From the NCBI GenBank assembly GCA_964521255.1, contig CAZFRM010000006.1:62001-126000 (forward strand): a stretch of 64,000 nt of DNA, in the 5' to 3' direction. The notes beneath the pieces were generated by a model. It searched no databases, had not been told where the DNA came from, and saw only the letters and a list, made by a program, of their open reading frames with translations. This document shows positions 55,143 to 64,000 of this stretch, in pieces; position 1 is the first letter of the stretch; each line of letters starts with the position of its first letter. This DNA is from ZC4RG29 sp964521255 (GTDB taxonomy: Bacteria > Bacteroidota > Bacteroidia > Cytophagales > Cyclobacteriaceae). The translations under genes and the position numbers were made by a program.

Positions 55143-56978
55143 ATGCAGGATCTGATCAAGCATTTGCCCGCAGTTATTTACGAGTATACCATTTTCCCGG
55201 ACGGACGTAAAGCATTCTCCTTTGTAAGTCCTTCATGTGAACGTATACTTGGTGTCAAAGCTTTAGACATACTTAATGATCCCTCAGCATTAATTAATCT
55301 TGTTCATGAAGATGACCGAACCTATTTTCGGGAATCATCAGAGATGAGTCTTAGTAAGGGTTTGGATTGGCACTGGCAAGGACGAATGTATCTGAATGAA
55401 ACCCAACGATGGGTTGAGATCAGCTCAAATTACGAATCCAGGCCGGAAGGAATTGTTGTTCTAAGGGGGATTTTACAAGACATTACTGACCGAAGAATCT
55501 CAGCAAAAGAAAGCGAGATTCGTTATCAAACAATGGTCAAGCGCCTTCCCATTGGCATCCTGGTATATGTCGATGGAAAAATAGTGTTCACCAATGACCT
55601 GACCGCGCAAGTTCTGGATGTCCAAAATTCAAAGGAGTTAATTGGCAAAAGTGCAAAAGACTTGGTTCATCCACACCACCTTGAGCATACGCTGAAACGA
55701 ATAGAGGATGTAATGAATGGCGGAACGGCGCCGTTGATCGAACAAATTTATATCACCCCCAAGGGCAATGAGGTGTATGCTGAGGAAGTGGTTTTTCCCT
55801 TTATGTTCAGGGATAAAAAAGCCGTACAGGTAATCTTTCGTGATATAACAGAAAAGAAATTAACGGAAGCTAAAATCAGGAAAAACGAAAGGTTATTCAC
55901 CCAGCTTTTTAACAGTATTCCCATGGCTACCGTGATGCTGGATGGAACTGGAAAAGTTGAGCAGATCAATGATGGGTTCAAGGAAATGTTTGGTTTTGAA
56001 CTTGAAGAATTGAAGGGACGTAATCTGAATGATCATATTGTACCGGAAGAACTTCGCGGTGAAGGAATAGACCTTAATAACCTAATCACTGCAAGTCGTG
56101 TTATTAGCGTAGAGACCATTCGTCGCCATAAGCGGGGACACCTTGTAAACGTGATATTATATGGTGTACCCGTTATGCAAGACCACGAGACCATTGGTAT
56201 CTATGGTGTATATGTAGACATTACGGATCGCATGAAGGTTGAAGAAGAACTAAAAATACGGAACGCAGAGTTGGACAATTTTGTGTATAAAGTTTCACAT
56301 GATCTTCGCGCCCCGCTGTCATCTATTTTAGGTTTAGTGAACCTCGCGAAAGTACCCGGCAATCCTGACGACCTGACAGAATACATTGATCTCATTGGAA
56401 CAAAAGTAGAACACCTCGATCACTTTATTAGTGACGTGCTGAGTCATTCCAAGAACCTTAAAATGGAAGTCTCCATTTCCAAAGTAGATTTAGCCCATGT
56501 GATTGATCGCACATTTTCTGATCTTCACTATTTGAGGGGCGCCAAAGAAATGGTTCGCCATATTAAAGTTGAAGGTGTTGAATTTTTTAGTGACCCCTGG
56601 CGTATATCAGAAATATTTAGAAACCTGATATCCAATGCAATCAAGTATCGCCAGGTAAATGGATCGCGAACACCTGAAGTTTGGGTGAAGGTTCATGTTG
56701 ATAATTTACGGGCAGACATCAGCTTTGCTGACAATGGCATTGGCATTTCAAATGAAAATCTTAACCGCGTATTTGAGATGTTTTTCCGGGCCACGGATCA
56801 ATCTGACGGATCCGGTATTGGTTTATATATTGTACGAAATGCTGTTGAGAAATTAGGCGGCCAGATTACGTTGGCCAGTAAGCAGGGAGAAGGCACCCGC
56901 TTCAACATTGTTTTGCCAAATCGAATTGCAAGTCCTATAACGAAAATTGTTCCTTTGGTTTTTGAGCAGCGCGAATGA
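55143..56978 (+). CDS. PAS-domain sensor histidine kinase
   Basis: 611-residue cytosolic kinase with no membrane helix. Three PAS domains lie in order at about 1-120, 125-240 and 245-365 (each closing with a DITDR- or DITEKK-like end). The dimerisation domain has FVYKVSHDLRAPLSSILG near 380-397 with the phospho-His in SHDLR. The ATPase motifs are NLISNAIKYR near 495, FADNGIGIS near 530 and GSGIGLYIVRNAV near 558. No response regulator gene is adjacent. The stop overlaps the GNAT-like gene by 4 bp. Confidence 0.92.
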   Translation: MQDLIKHLPAVIYEYTIFPDGRKAFSFVSPSCERILGVKALDILNDPSALINLVHEDDRTYFRESSEMSLSKGLDWHWQGRMYLNETQRWVEISSNYESRPEGIVVLRGILQDITDRRISAKESEIRYQTMVKRLPIGILVYVDGKIVFTNDLTAQVLDVQNSKELIGKSAKDLVHPHHLEHTLKRIEDVMNGGTAPLIEQIYITPKGNEVYAEEVVFPFMFRDKKAVQVIFRDITEKKLTEAKIRKNERLFTQLFNSIPMATVMLDGTGKVEQINDGFKEMFGFELEELKGRNLNDHIVPEELRGEGIDLNNLITASRVISVETIRRHKRGHLVNVILYGVPVMQDHETIGIYGVYVDITDRMKVEEELKIRNAELDNFVYKVSHDLRAPLSSILGLVNLAKVPGNPDDLTEYIDLIGTKVEHLDHFISDVLSHSKNLKMEVSISKVDLAHVIDRTFSDLHYLRGAKEMVRHIKVEGVEFFSDPWRISEIFRNLISNAIKYRQVNGSRTPEVWVKVHVDNLRADISFADNGIGISNENLNRVFEMFFRATDQSDGSGIGLYIVRNAVEKLGGQITLASKQGEGTRFNIVLPNRIASPITKIVPLVFEQRE

Positions 56979-58144
56979 AGATCATAGAAGTTACTACCCC
57001 GCAACAGGCTCACGATTTTTTAATGTTGCCGGTTAACCTATACAAAGGTGAACCTCGATGGATACGTCCTTTAGATAAGGATGTTGAAAGTGTATTTGAC
57101 ACCGCCAAAAATAAAGCTTATCAACAGGGAGAATGCATCCGTTGGTTATTGCAAAATGATAATGGAAAGGTCATTGGTCGGGTTGCAGCGTTTGTCAATA
57201 AGAAAACGGTAAACAAAGGGAATGATCAACCTACCGGCGGAATGGGATTTTTCGAATGCATCAATGATAAAGGCGCTGCGTTTTTATTATTTGATCAATG
57301 TAAAAACTGGTTGAGCGCCCGCGGCATGGAAGCTATGGATGGCCCCATTAATTTTGGCAGTCGCGATCGTTGGTGGGGATTGCTGATAGAAGGCTTTGAC
57401 CGTGAACCCAATTATCAGTGTAACTATAACTTTCCCTACTACCAGGATTTTTTCGAAGCCTATGGTTTCCAGGTTTATTTCTATCAGCTAACCTTTGGTC
57501 GTGAAGTTAGGCTGCCTATATCACCGAAGCTTAAGCGCAAAGCTGATCTACTCGCGGGCGATCCTGATTACAGTTTTAGGCACTTGAAGAAAAATGAATT
57601 ACATAAACTCCCTGAACTACTTCATACAGTTTACAATAAATCATGGGCGAACCGTTCAGAAAATCCTGAGCTTACAATGGCACAAGCCAAAGTACTGGTG
57701 AAACAAATGAAACCTATCATGGACGAGAGGCTATTGTATTTTGCGTTCTATAAAAATGAACCTATTGCTTTTTACTTGTCCCTCCCGGAGATTAACCAAA
57801 TATTCAAACATGTGAACGGTAAATTGAATTGGATTGGTAAGCTCACGTTCTTATGGCATACGTTTCGAAAAACAAACCGTAAAGCTTTCGGTATTCTGTT
57901 TGGCGTGGTACCTGAACATCAGGGTAAAGGAGTAGATGGCGGTATGATTGAAACAGCCAGGGAAGTGCTACAAAGCAAATATGTCCGCTACGATGAATAT
58001 GAGATGAACTGGATTGGAGATTTTAATCCTAAAATGATTAATGTTGTAGAGCAGGTTGGAGCAGAAGTGGTAAAGCGGCACGCTACTTATCGCAAACTAT
58101 TTGATCCTTCCAGGCCTTTTAAAAGAGCCCCTATTTTGAAATGA
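56975..58144 (+). CDS. GNAT-fold acyltransferase-like protein
   Basis: 389-residue protein of a family annotated as GNAT N-acetyltransferase-like in Bacteroidota. The N-terminal half has LMLPVNLYKGEPRWIRPLD near 16-34 and GPINFGSRDRWWGLLIEGF near 123-141. The C-terminal half ends with a GNAT-like acetyl-CoA region (FGVVPEHQGKGVDGGMIE near 309-326). The ATGA overlap with the kinase and the abutting VTT gene show a three-gene operon. Its substrate is unknown. Confidence 0.75.
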   Translation: MKIIEVTTPQQAHDFLMLPVNLYKGEPRWIRPLDKDVESVFDTAKNKAYQQGECIRWLLQNDNGKVIGRVAAFVNKKTVNKGNDQPTGGMGFFECINDKGAAFLLFDQCKNWLSARGMEAMDGPINFGSRDRWWGLLIEGFDREPNYQCNYNFPYYQDFFEAYGFQVYFYQLTFGREVRLPISPKLKRKADLLAGDPDYSFRHLKKNELHKLPELLHTVYNKSWANRSENPELTMAQAKVLVKQMKPIMDERLLYFAFYKNEPIAFYLSLPEINQIFKHVNGKLNWIGKLTFLWHTFRKTNRKAFGILFGVVPEHQGKGVDGGMIETAREVLQSKYVRYDEYEMNWIGDFNPKMINVVEQVGAEVVKRHATYRKLFDPSRPFKRAPILK

Positions 58145-58735
58145 ATGGAGCATCGCGAAGAGGAAACCAGGTCCGGTTTTTTATTTAAGAATCTGCCTCG
58201 CGGATTACTTTGGTTTGCTGTTTTAATTACTGCATTTATTTTACTGGAAGATTATCTACTGGAAAACTTTAAACATAGTATCAATGCCATTGAAGATAAA
58301 CCAGTCTACCTCTTCAGTGTCTTCTTTACATCCGAAGTCATCTTTGGATTAATTCCTCCGGAATTTTTTATGATGATATGGATATTGCATAAAATTTCTC
58401 TCGGTGGATATATAATAAATCTTACTATTCTCACATTGCTTTCTTATCTGGCTGGGATTATTGGATATTACCTTGGAAAAAGATTTGCTACTACGTCTTT
58501 TTTCAAGCGCATGCATGAAAGGTACCTTACGCAGTACGATCATCAGCTAAAACGCTATGGCGGATACCTTGTTTTTGTCGGAGCCGTGACACCCGTTCCA
58601 TTTTCAGCAACCTGTATGCTGGCAGGATCGATCGATTATAATTTCAGGGAATTCCTGTTGATATGTATTACCCGTATTGTAAGGTTTGCAATTTATGGAT
58701 GGATAGTATGGACTTTCCCGAATTTGTTTATCTGA
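58145..58735 (+). CDS. VTT-domain (DedA-like) membrane protein
   Basis: 196-residue polytopic membrane protein with four or five hydrophobic stretches. The core has the VTT/DedA features FGLIPPEFFMM near 70-80, GIIGYYLGKRF near 105-115 and a second re-entrant motif GAVTPVPFSATCMLAGS near 147-163. Such proteins flip or transport lipids. The ATG directly follows the stop of the GNAT-like gene. Confidence 0.75.
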   Translation: MEHREEETRSGFLFKNLPRGLLWFAVLITAFILLEDYLLENFKHSINAIEDKPVYLFSVFFTSEVIFGLIPPEFFMMIWILHKISLGGYIINLTILTLLSYLAGIIGYYLGKRFATTSFFKRMHERYLTQYDHQLKRYGGYLVFVGAVTPVPFSATCMLAGSIDYNFREFLLICITRIVRFAIYGWIVWTFPNLFI

Positions 58736-58769
58736 AGTAAATTTTTTTTAGTTAAGTCTTTCACATTTA

Positions 58770-59774
58770 ATGAGTACAGCCGTTTTACTAATTAATCTGG
58801 GAACACCCGACAGTCCATCAGTGAGAGATGTTCGATCTTACCTGTCGCAATTTTTGAATGACCCGCGTGTTATCGATTTGCCATGGCTGCTACGAAAAAT
58901 TTTGGTCAATTTAATTATTGTTCCATTTCGTGCACCGAAGTCGGCTAAAATTTATCAGAAGTTGTGGACAGCGAATGGTTCTCCTTTATTGTTTTATGGA
59001 AATAAAGTAAGGGACTTATTGCAAAAGGAATTAAGTGGCGATTATGATGTTTATCTGGCCATGCGATATAAAAATCCGTCGATACCTGATGTTTTGGAAA
59101 TTATAAGAAAGAAGAATTACAATCGCATTATTGTCCTTACACTTTTTCCCCAGTATGCATCGGCTTCCACCGGATCGGCGCTTGATGAAGTGATGCGTGT
59201 TATGAGAACATGGTGGGTAATTCCGGAAGTAAAAATTCTTTCACAATATTATGATCACCCTCGCTTCATTGAAGCTTTTGTTGCGCGGGGAAGGCAATAC
59301 AATTTGAATGAATACGATCATATTTTATTTTCTTATCACGGATTGCCGGAGCGCCAGGTTGATAAGGCCCATCAGGAAGGATTATGTGCAGAACACAATT
59401 GTGAAAATGAAGTCACTGAAGAGAATAAATATTGCTATAAAGCTACCTGCTACGCAACCACACGATTGCTTGCTTCAGCCCTTAACATAGCAAAAGAAAA
59501 ATATACAGTTTGTTTTCAATCACGTCTTGATCAGAAATGGATCAAACCATTTTCAGATGAAGTTGTAAAAGAATGCGCAAAAAAGGGAATGAAGAAAATT
59601 TTGGTTTTTTCTCCCGCATTCACAGCAGATTGTCTTGAAACGATTATTGAAATTGGTGAAGAGTACCAGGATATTTTTAAAGCGCACGGCGGTGATAAGG
59701 TGCAACTTGTGGAAAGCCTCAACGATCATCCTTTATGGATTCAATGCATGAAGGAATTGATTGAATCCTCATAG
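58770..59774 (+). CDS. hemH: Ferrochelatase
   Basis: 334-residue enzyme that puts iron into protoporphyrin IX, the last step of heme synthesis. The N terminus has LLINLGTPDSPSVRDVRSYL. The metal-binding His is in LFSYHGLPERQ near residues 187-197 and the Glu in DCLETIIEIGEEY near 286-298. The SASTGSALDEVMR motif is near 133-145. It lies after the VTT gene by 34 bp and may be part of that transcript. hemD and hemW are elsewhere in the window. Confidence 0.96.
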   Translation: MSTAVLLINLGTPDSPSVRDVRSYLSQFLNDPRVIDLPWLLRKILVNLIIVPFRAPKSAKIYQKLWTANGSPLLFYGNKVRDLLQKELSGDYDVYLAMRYKNPSIPDVLEIIRKKNYNRIIVLTLFPQYASASTGSALDEVMRVMRTWWVIPEVKILSQYYDHPRFIEAFVARGRQYNLNEYDHILFSYHGLPERQVDKAHQEGLCAEHNCENEVTEENKYCYKATCYATTRLLASALNIAKEKYTVCFQSRLDQKWIKPFSDEVVKECAKKGMKKILVFSPAFTADCLETIIEIGEEYQDIFKAHGGDKVQLVESLNDHPLWIQCMKELIESS

Positions 59775-59856
59775 ATTTTCAAATTGAGTAAACCAGTTTA
59801 CTCCCTCAACTAATGTTTTCTGCTGAAGTATTGAGTATCTTTAACTAAATAGTATT

Positions 59857-60393
59857 ATGAAAAATACTTTAGAGAGACCACCCCGCACAATCATGGAAGT
59901 TTATCAAAGCCTCCCCGAAGGCACGTTGGCTGAACTTATTGAAAATGTTATATATATGTCACCCTCTCCCGCTTACAATCATCAGGAAGTACTGATGGAA
60001 ATTGCTTCTCAACTCCGTGATCTTTTAAAAGAGAGGGATATTGGAAAACTCATTATCGCTCCCTTTGATATTTACCTTGATGATACAAGTAATGCTGTTC
60101 AGCCGGACATTGTTATTGTTTTAAAAAGTAATCCCGGACATTTAAATGAGAATGGATATTTCCACGGTGTTCCCGATTTAATTGTGGAAATCCTGTCACC
60201 CTCTAATAGGGATCATGATCTGATTGTAAAGAAAAAAATATATCAGCGATTTGGCGTTAAGGAGTATTGGATCATTGACCCGCAAACCAAAGTGAGCACT
60301 GGGTATCGTTTGGATAACAATCAGTATATTAAGATCATCGATTCAATATCAGAATTGGATTCACGATTGCTATCCTTCAAAATCAAATTTTGA
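59857..60393 (+). CDS. Uma2 family (DUF820) endonuclease-fold protein
   Basis: 178-residue protein of a family with a restriction-endonuclease-like fold. The core motifs are QPDIVIVLKS near 86-95, VEILSPSNRDHDLIVKKKIYQRFGV near 108-132, and EYWIIDPQ near 133-140; acidic Asp/Glu and Lys residues stand in the usual PD-(D/E)xK order. Function is unknown. The gene is alone and convergent with the PVC-type gene. Confidence 0.88.
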   Translation: MKNTLERPPRTIMEVYQSLPEGTLAELIENVIYMSPSPAYNHQEVLMEIASQLRDLLKERDIGKLIIAPFDIYLDDTSNAVQPDIVIVLKSNPGHLNENGYFHGVPDLIVEILSPSNRDHDLIVKKKIYQRFGVKEYWIIDPQTKVSTGYRLDNNQYIKIIDSISELDSRLLSFKIKF

Positions 60394-60402
60394 CAAACGA
60401 TA

Positions 60403-63400
60403 CTATTGATTTGCTATCCCCTTTAGACTAATCAGATATTCCACTAAGTCCACAAGATCTTGTTCTGTCATACCTGCCTGCAGATTTGAGGGCATAAGAG
60501 AATTACTAATCTGTTCCCGTGAAACAATATCGGCCTTACTAATAACTTGTTTGTTATTCATGAACTTTAATTCAACTTCATTTTCTGTTTCTGATGTAAT
60601 CATACCAAAAGCTTCGGAACCATCTTTTAGTTTGAAAGAATAGCCCTCATAACCAAAGCTTATACCTTGATCAGGAAAAAGAATGGACCGGTACATGGCT
60701 TGTTTGGATAGCTTATCTCCAATTTCACTAAGACCCGGGCCAAAGTCTGTTCCTTCGCCATTCACCTGGTGACATGTGCTGCATTGCACTTTGAATATTT
60801 CCTTACCATGATTCACACTTCCTGTCTTGCTTTCCAGAACAGCAACGTCAGGAAGTGAATTGCCATCCTTACTGGTGGGAAGACTAATATATTTAGCAGC
60901 TTCTTCACGCATGTCTTTTCGCCAGATGTTTTGAAATACACCACTTGCAGCGCCTAAAAGATTTTCTGGAATTTTATTTTCTTTAGCTAAAGAAAGCAAT
61001 CTGCTTTCTGATTCTCCATGTCCAGCAAAGGTACGTACCGCTGCCTGGCGAATACCTGTATCGTGAGTGCTATCAAGCATTACATCTTCCATCATGCCAA
61101 TAATTCTTTTATCATACATGAGGGGTTGCATCGTTTTAATTAATGATTGAATCTCATCTTTTTTGGAAGAGGCAATTACTTTTTCAAACAAATCGATTCG
61201 GTTCCACTTCGCTAAAGTTTGCATAGCTTCTTTACCTGCTGTGCTGTCGGGAAAGTGAAGGCCAAGCGCTAACAGATCAGGTGCCTTCTCTTTTAAATTA
61301 AACGAGTTTGCAAGTTCTACATACTCTACTTTGTTTTGGTAAGTTTTTAAAACCTCATTGAGTTTGGTTTTAAGTGCTTGTGTCATTTTGATTTGAGAAG
61401 GATCCATGTGCCTCAGTGCGTACATCGACTTCTCACCTTTCGTTTCAAGAGCAAGTTGTGTGAGAACAGCTTGCTTTGCTGCTTCAGGATGAAAATCAAA
61501 TGAACGATAGTAACGAAGCATGGATTGGTGGTCGGCCTCGCGGATGAGATCAGCCATGAGCGGTAGTGCTTCTTTACTGCGACTTCTCCAAACAATATCA
61601 GTATTAGGACCTTTGTTCCAATCTTTTCCAACTTTCTTCTTCCAGGTATTGAAGTAGAGATCATCATTGCCAGATGCGCCTATACCAAGTGCTTCAAGAT
61701 ACCAGCGATCTTTTCCATCATACTGTAGGGCGAGTGTTGTCCACAGATCTGCGGCCTCTTGTGATGAATTTCCACGCAATGCTATTGATACTTCACGCCT
61801 GACTTGAGGAGACGAATCATTCACCAATACTTTACACAATGGGAGCAAATCTTTTTTTAACTCCCGCGCAACGCGCAAGCCTGTTATACGAATGTTGTGA
61901 TCTTTATCATGAACAGCCTGGTCGATGTATTGATCTCCATTCTCTAATCTTGCCAGCAACCATAACGCTTGTGCGCGATGACGTTGATTGGTGGATGCCC
62001 ATAATCCCTTCAATGTTTCTTCTGCTTCACTTTTAAGGGCAGCTAATTTTGTCCATCCTAAATAGCGCGTGGCGAGATTAGGACTTAGTAATTCTACTAG
62101 TGCTTTCAAGTCATGAGATTGATGATCTAGCTGCTTTGCTGAATATGAGGATTTAGGCGCAACACGATAAATCCGTCCTCTTTCCTGATCACCCACCTGG
62201 TGCCCACCCACACCAGGGTCATACCAGTCTGCAACGAAGAGTGATCCATCCGGCGCGAGGGCTACATCAATTGGTCTGAACCATTGGTCTTTTTGTCCTT
62301 CAAGGATATTTACAATAGAAGCTTTGTAACCGGCGCCATCATCTTCAACTATGTAAGAGCGAACAACATTATGACCCGGCTCAGCGTGTATCATTTGCCC
62401 GTAAAAAACTTCTGGTAAAAGATTGCCTTCATTCATGGTCATTCCCGACGGAGATCCTGATCCGGTTTGAAGAAGATTGGGAACCACACCAGGATCATTA
62501 AGGTGCCAGTGACGAAATGGAATTTCTTTTTCCAGATTTGTACGACGTGTTCTCCAGCCAGCGCCTGTCATTTCATCTTTGAAACCGTAATTGCCATATT
62601 CCATTACGTAGTTAATACGGGTTCCTTTGTTTCCATCATCATCATTATCTGATTGCCATATTGTTCCAAACGGATCTAATGTTGATTCATAGTTATTTCG
62701 AAAGTTGTGCGCTACTACTTCGATGTTACTTCCATCAGGATTCATTCGGATCACCATTCCTTCACGAAAGGGTTTTCCATTGGTGACTATTTTTCGTCCA
62801 TGAATATCAACCAGTGTATCACCATTCGCGGAAAGCAAACATTTTCCCTCATTGCCCATGGAGAAATATAAACGACCATCATGACCAAAGTAAAAGCTAT
62901 GCATGCCATGATCGTGTTGCTCACCTTGAATTCCTTTGAAAAGAATTTCTTTTTTATCGGGAACATCATCACCGTCCTCATCGGTGAACAGGTATACATT
63001 AGGGCTACAGGATACAATTACCTTGTTACCTAAAACACAAATTCCGAGTGGTGCATTGATATCTGGTCCCTGATAAAAAACTTTTTGATTATCAGCTCTT
63101 CCATCACCATCAGTATCTTCAAGGATTAAAATGCGATCACCTTCTTTTTTTACTGGATTTCCGGGATTTAGATTACTCCTGTAATTGTAGGCTTCACATA
63201 CCCAAACACGTCCGCGTGAGTCGATATCAATGTTGGTAGGATTTGTCATCATAGGTTCAGAAGCAAAGAGAGAAACCTCCAGTCCATCATAAACCTTTAA
63301 ATCAGCCAATGAACTTTCAACAGAATGTTCTGATAATTCCTGTTTTTTTGAACAGGAGAAAAAAAGGACAATAACTGGTATAGCTACCAGCTGACCTACT

Positions 63401-63411
63401 TTAATGTGCAT
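60403..63411 (-). CDS. PVC-type heme-binding CxxCH lipoprotein (membrane-bound dehydrogenase-like)
   Basis: 1002-residue lipoprotein (Cys20 after IVLFFS). Residues about 30-410 form a beta-propeller like sugar or alcohol dehydrogenases (VWVCEAYNYRSN, DTDGDGRADNQKVF, FVADWYDPGVGG). Residues about 430-860 are HEAT-like helical repeats. Near residue 880 the CSTCH motif binds one c-type heme, followed by GPGLSEIGDKL and a charged tail. The architecture is widespread in Bacteroidota and Planctomycetes, but no reaction is established. It sits beside a small membrane protein gene and has no obvious electron partner in the window. Confidence 0.88.
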   Translation of the reverse strand: MHIKVGQLVAIPVIVLFFSCSKKQELSEHSVESSLADLKVYDGLEVSLFASEPMMTNPTNIDIDSRGRVWVCEAYNYRSNLNPGNPVKKEGDRILILEDTDGDGRADNQKVFYQGPDINAPLGICVLGNKVIVSCSPNVYLFTDEDGDDVPDKKEILFKGIQGEQHDHGMHSFYFGHDGRLYFSMGNEGKCLLSANGDTLVDIHGRKIVTNGKPFREGMVIRMNPDGSNIEVVAHNFRNNYESTLDPFGTIWQSDNDDDGNKGTRINYVMEYGNYGFKDEMTGAGWRTRRTNLEKEIPFRHWHLNDPGVVPNLLQTGSGSPSGMTMNEGNLLPEVFYGQMIHAEPGHNVVRSYIVEDDGAGYKASIVNILEGQKDQWFRPIDVALAPDGSLFVADWYDPGVGGHQVGDQERGRIYRVAPKSSYSAKQLDHQSHDLKALVELLSPNLATRYLGWTKLAALKSEAEETLKGLWASTNQRHRAQALWLLARLENGDQYIDQAVHDKDHNIRITGLRVARELKKDLLPLCKVLVNDSSPQVRREVSIALRGNSSQEAADLWTTLALQYDGKDRWYLEALGIGASGNDDLYFNTWKKKVGKDWNKGPNTDIVWRSRSKEALPLMADLIREADHQSMLRYYRSFDFHPEAAKQAVLTQLALETKGEKSMYALRHMDPSQIKMTQALKTKLNEVLKTYQNKVEYVELANSFNLKEKAPDLLALGLHFPDSTAGKEAMQTLAKWNRIDLFEKVIASSKKDEIQSLIKTMQPLMYDKRIIGMMEDVMLDSTHDTGIRQAAVRTFAGHGESESRLLSLAKENKIPENLLGAASGVFQNIWRKDMREEAAKYISLPTSKDGNSLPDVAVLESKTGSVNHGKEIFKVQCSTCHQVNGEGTDFGPGLSEIGDKLSKQAMYRSILFPDQGISFGYEGYSFKLKDGSEAFGMITSETENEVELKFMNNKQVISKADIVSREQISNSLMPSNLQAGMTEQDLVDLVEYLISLKGIANQ

Positions 63412-63430
63412 GAGAATGGTGTGATGTAAA

Positions 63431-63775
63431 TTATTTTTTATCTGTAAACTCAGAGAAAATACTGTTGAATAATGAGAGGATTACACTAAACGCCAGCGCC
63501 CACCAAAAACCGTCAACTTCGAAGCCAGTAGGAATCAGATAATCAACCAGAAGAATAAGAAGAGCATTGATAACCAAAAGAAAAAGGCCGAGTGTAACAA
63601 TGGTGATGGGTATGGTAAGAAAAACTAAAATGGGTTTTACAATTACGTTAACGATGGAGAGCACGATGGCTACCAAGAGAGCATAACCGTAATTTTCAAC
63701 GTTTACACCCGGGAGCAGGTAAGCGGTTAGCAAAACTGCAAGGCCGGAAAGAAGGAAGCGGATAATAAGGTTCAT
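63431..63775 (-). CDS. Phage holin family (Phage_holin_4_2/YvlD-like) membrane protein
   Basis: 114 residues with four membrane helices and short loops (RFLLSGLAVLLTAYLLPG, VKPILVFLTIPITIVTLGLFLLVINALLILL). The start is the ATG at 63775. Despite the Pfam name, these are housekeeping envelope proteins of unknown role rather than lytic phage genes. It ends 19 bases upstream of the PVC-type gene. Confidence 0.8.
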   Translation of the reverse strand: MNLIIRFLLSGLAVLLTAYLLPGVNVENYGYALLVAIVLSIVNVIVKPILVFLTIPITIVTLGLFLLVINALLILLVDYLIPTGFEVDGFWWALAFSVILSLFNSIFSEFTDKK

Positions 63776-63792
63776 AGGTTAATTTTAATAAT

Positions 63793-63800
63793 TATCTTTG
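63793..63800 (+). promoter_or_regulatory. Candidate -7 box (TATCTTTG) before the edge ORF
   Basis: Exact TAnnTTTG match, only 3 bases before the ATG at 63804. No TTTG stands 19 bases further up. If used, the transcript would be almost leaderless. Confidence 0.3.
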
Positions 63801-63803
63801 AAG

Positions 63804-63977
63804 ATGGAGAAAATTATTAAAAGGGTAAAATATTCTGATTCCGAAGAAGAGGATTTTGAATTCTGGCTTTCAAAAACTCCGCAGGAAAAATTAACTGCCC
63901 TTACAAAGCTTAGAACAGGTTATCATGGAGGACAACGAATGGTGAAAGTCATAAAAAAAATCAAGCGTGATTTTTGA
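63804..63977 (+). CDS. Small acidic/basic partner-type protein at the right edge
   Basis: 57 residues. The text EEEDFEFWLSKTPQEKLTALTKLR resembles small proteins of Bacteroidota and other phyla that sit directly upstream of nucleotidyltransferase genes (pattern ...E-x-W-x-S-K-T-P-x-E-x-L-x-A...). It ends 10 bases inside the next open frame. Function is unknown; a role as partner of the downstream protein is likely by position. Confidence 0.6.
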   Translation: MEKIIKRVKYSDSEEEDFEFWLSKTPQEKLTALTKLRTGYHGGQRMVKVIKKIKRDF

Positions 63978-64000
63978 AAAGGACTATATAGATTTCCTGC
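63967..64000 (+). CDS. Cut-off gene, start of a nucleotidyltransferase-like protein
   Basis: Eleven full codons from the GTG at 63967 read MIFEKDYIDFL, the usual opening of stand-alone nucleotidyltransferases (AbiEii/MNT-like) that follow such small upstream partners. The window ends there, so the assignment rests on context and eleven residues only. Confidence 0.35.
   Translation, partial: MIFEKDYIDFL

Overview
The window is a chromosomal segment from a Bacteroidota bacterium, most likely of the order Cytophagales. The evidence is a full set of type IX secretion/gliding genes (porP/sprF, gldK, gldL, gldM, gldN, and a SprE/PorW-like lipoprotein), a MurF-alanine racemase fusion, an F-type ATP synthase operon without the beta and epsilon genes, DUF4271 next to hemD, a PVC-type CxxCH protein, weak Shine-Dalgarno signals, and promoter boxes of the TTTG-N19-TAnnTTTG type. 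Base composition looks even and moderately AT-rich. I saw no rRNA, tRNA, CRISPR array or intact insertion sequence.

Layout. 1-13.7 kb is housekeeping: an ABC exporter, a broken Fur-like gene, a TerC membrane protein, a LETM1-related protein, purK-purE, a HEAT-cyclophilin lipoprotein, a TerB-like protein, feoA-feoB and murF-alr. 13.8-19.9 kb carries a HisA-like protein lacking a catalytic Asp, a WD40/PD40-OmpA-like protein, a DUF2911 protein, a LOG-family hydrolase, an aspartyl protease with PDZ domain and a lone receiver-like protein. 20.0-23.9 kb is a compact type III polyketide locus: FAD oxidoreductase, UbiA prenyltransferase, type III PKS and methyltransferase. 23.9-33.3 kb has an LPP20-like lipoprotein, uvrA, a LytS/LytTR two-component pair, hemW, DUF4271 and hemD.

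33.4-39.2 kb is the type IX secretion core (porP, gldK-gldL-gldM-gldN), closed by a bidirectional terminator against uvrC. uvrC, a class A penicillin-binding protein and the sprE/porW-like gene follow on the minus strand, the last two overlapping by 50 bp. 46.0-53.1 kb runs from an M23 peptidase and a bactofilin into atpZ, an AtpI-like gene and atpB-E-F-H-A-G. A strong hairpin lies between atpE and atpF, and a clear terminator follows atpG. A nested palindromic element of about 150 bp follows. Then come a second UbiA-like/methyltransferase pair, a remnant of a YdeI/OmpD-associated gene, a PAS histidine kinase-GNAT-VTT operon, hemH, a Uma2-family protein, a large PVC-type cytochrome lipoprotein, a small membrane protein, and at the right edge a small ORF that runs into a cut-off gene resembling a nucleotidyltransferase.

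The least ordinary items are the type III PKS/UbiA/oxidoreductase/methyltransferase locus, the HisA-like protein with Ala in place of the catalytic Asp, the atpE-atpF hairpin, the nested palindrome, and several gene remnants (Fur, OmdA, a duplicated porP tail).
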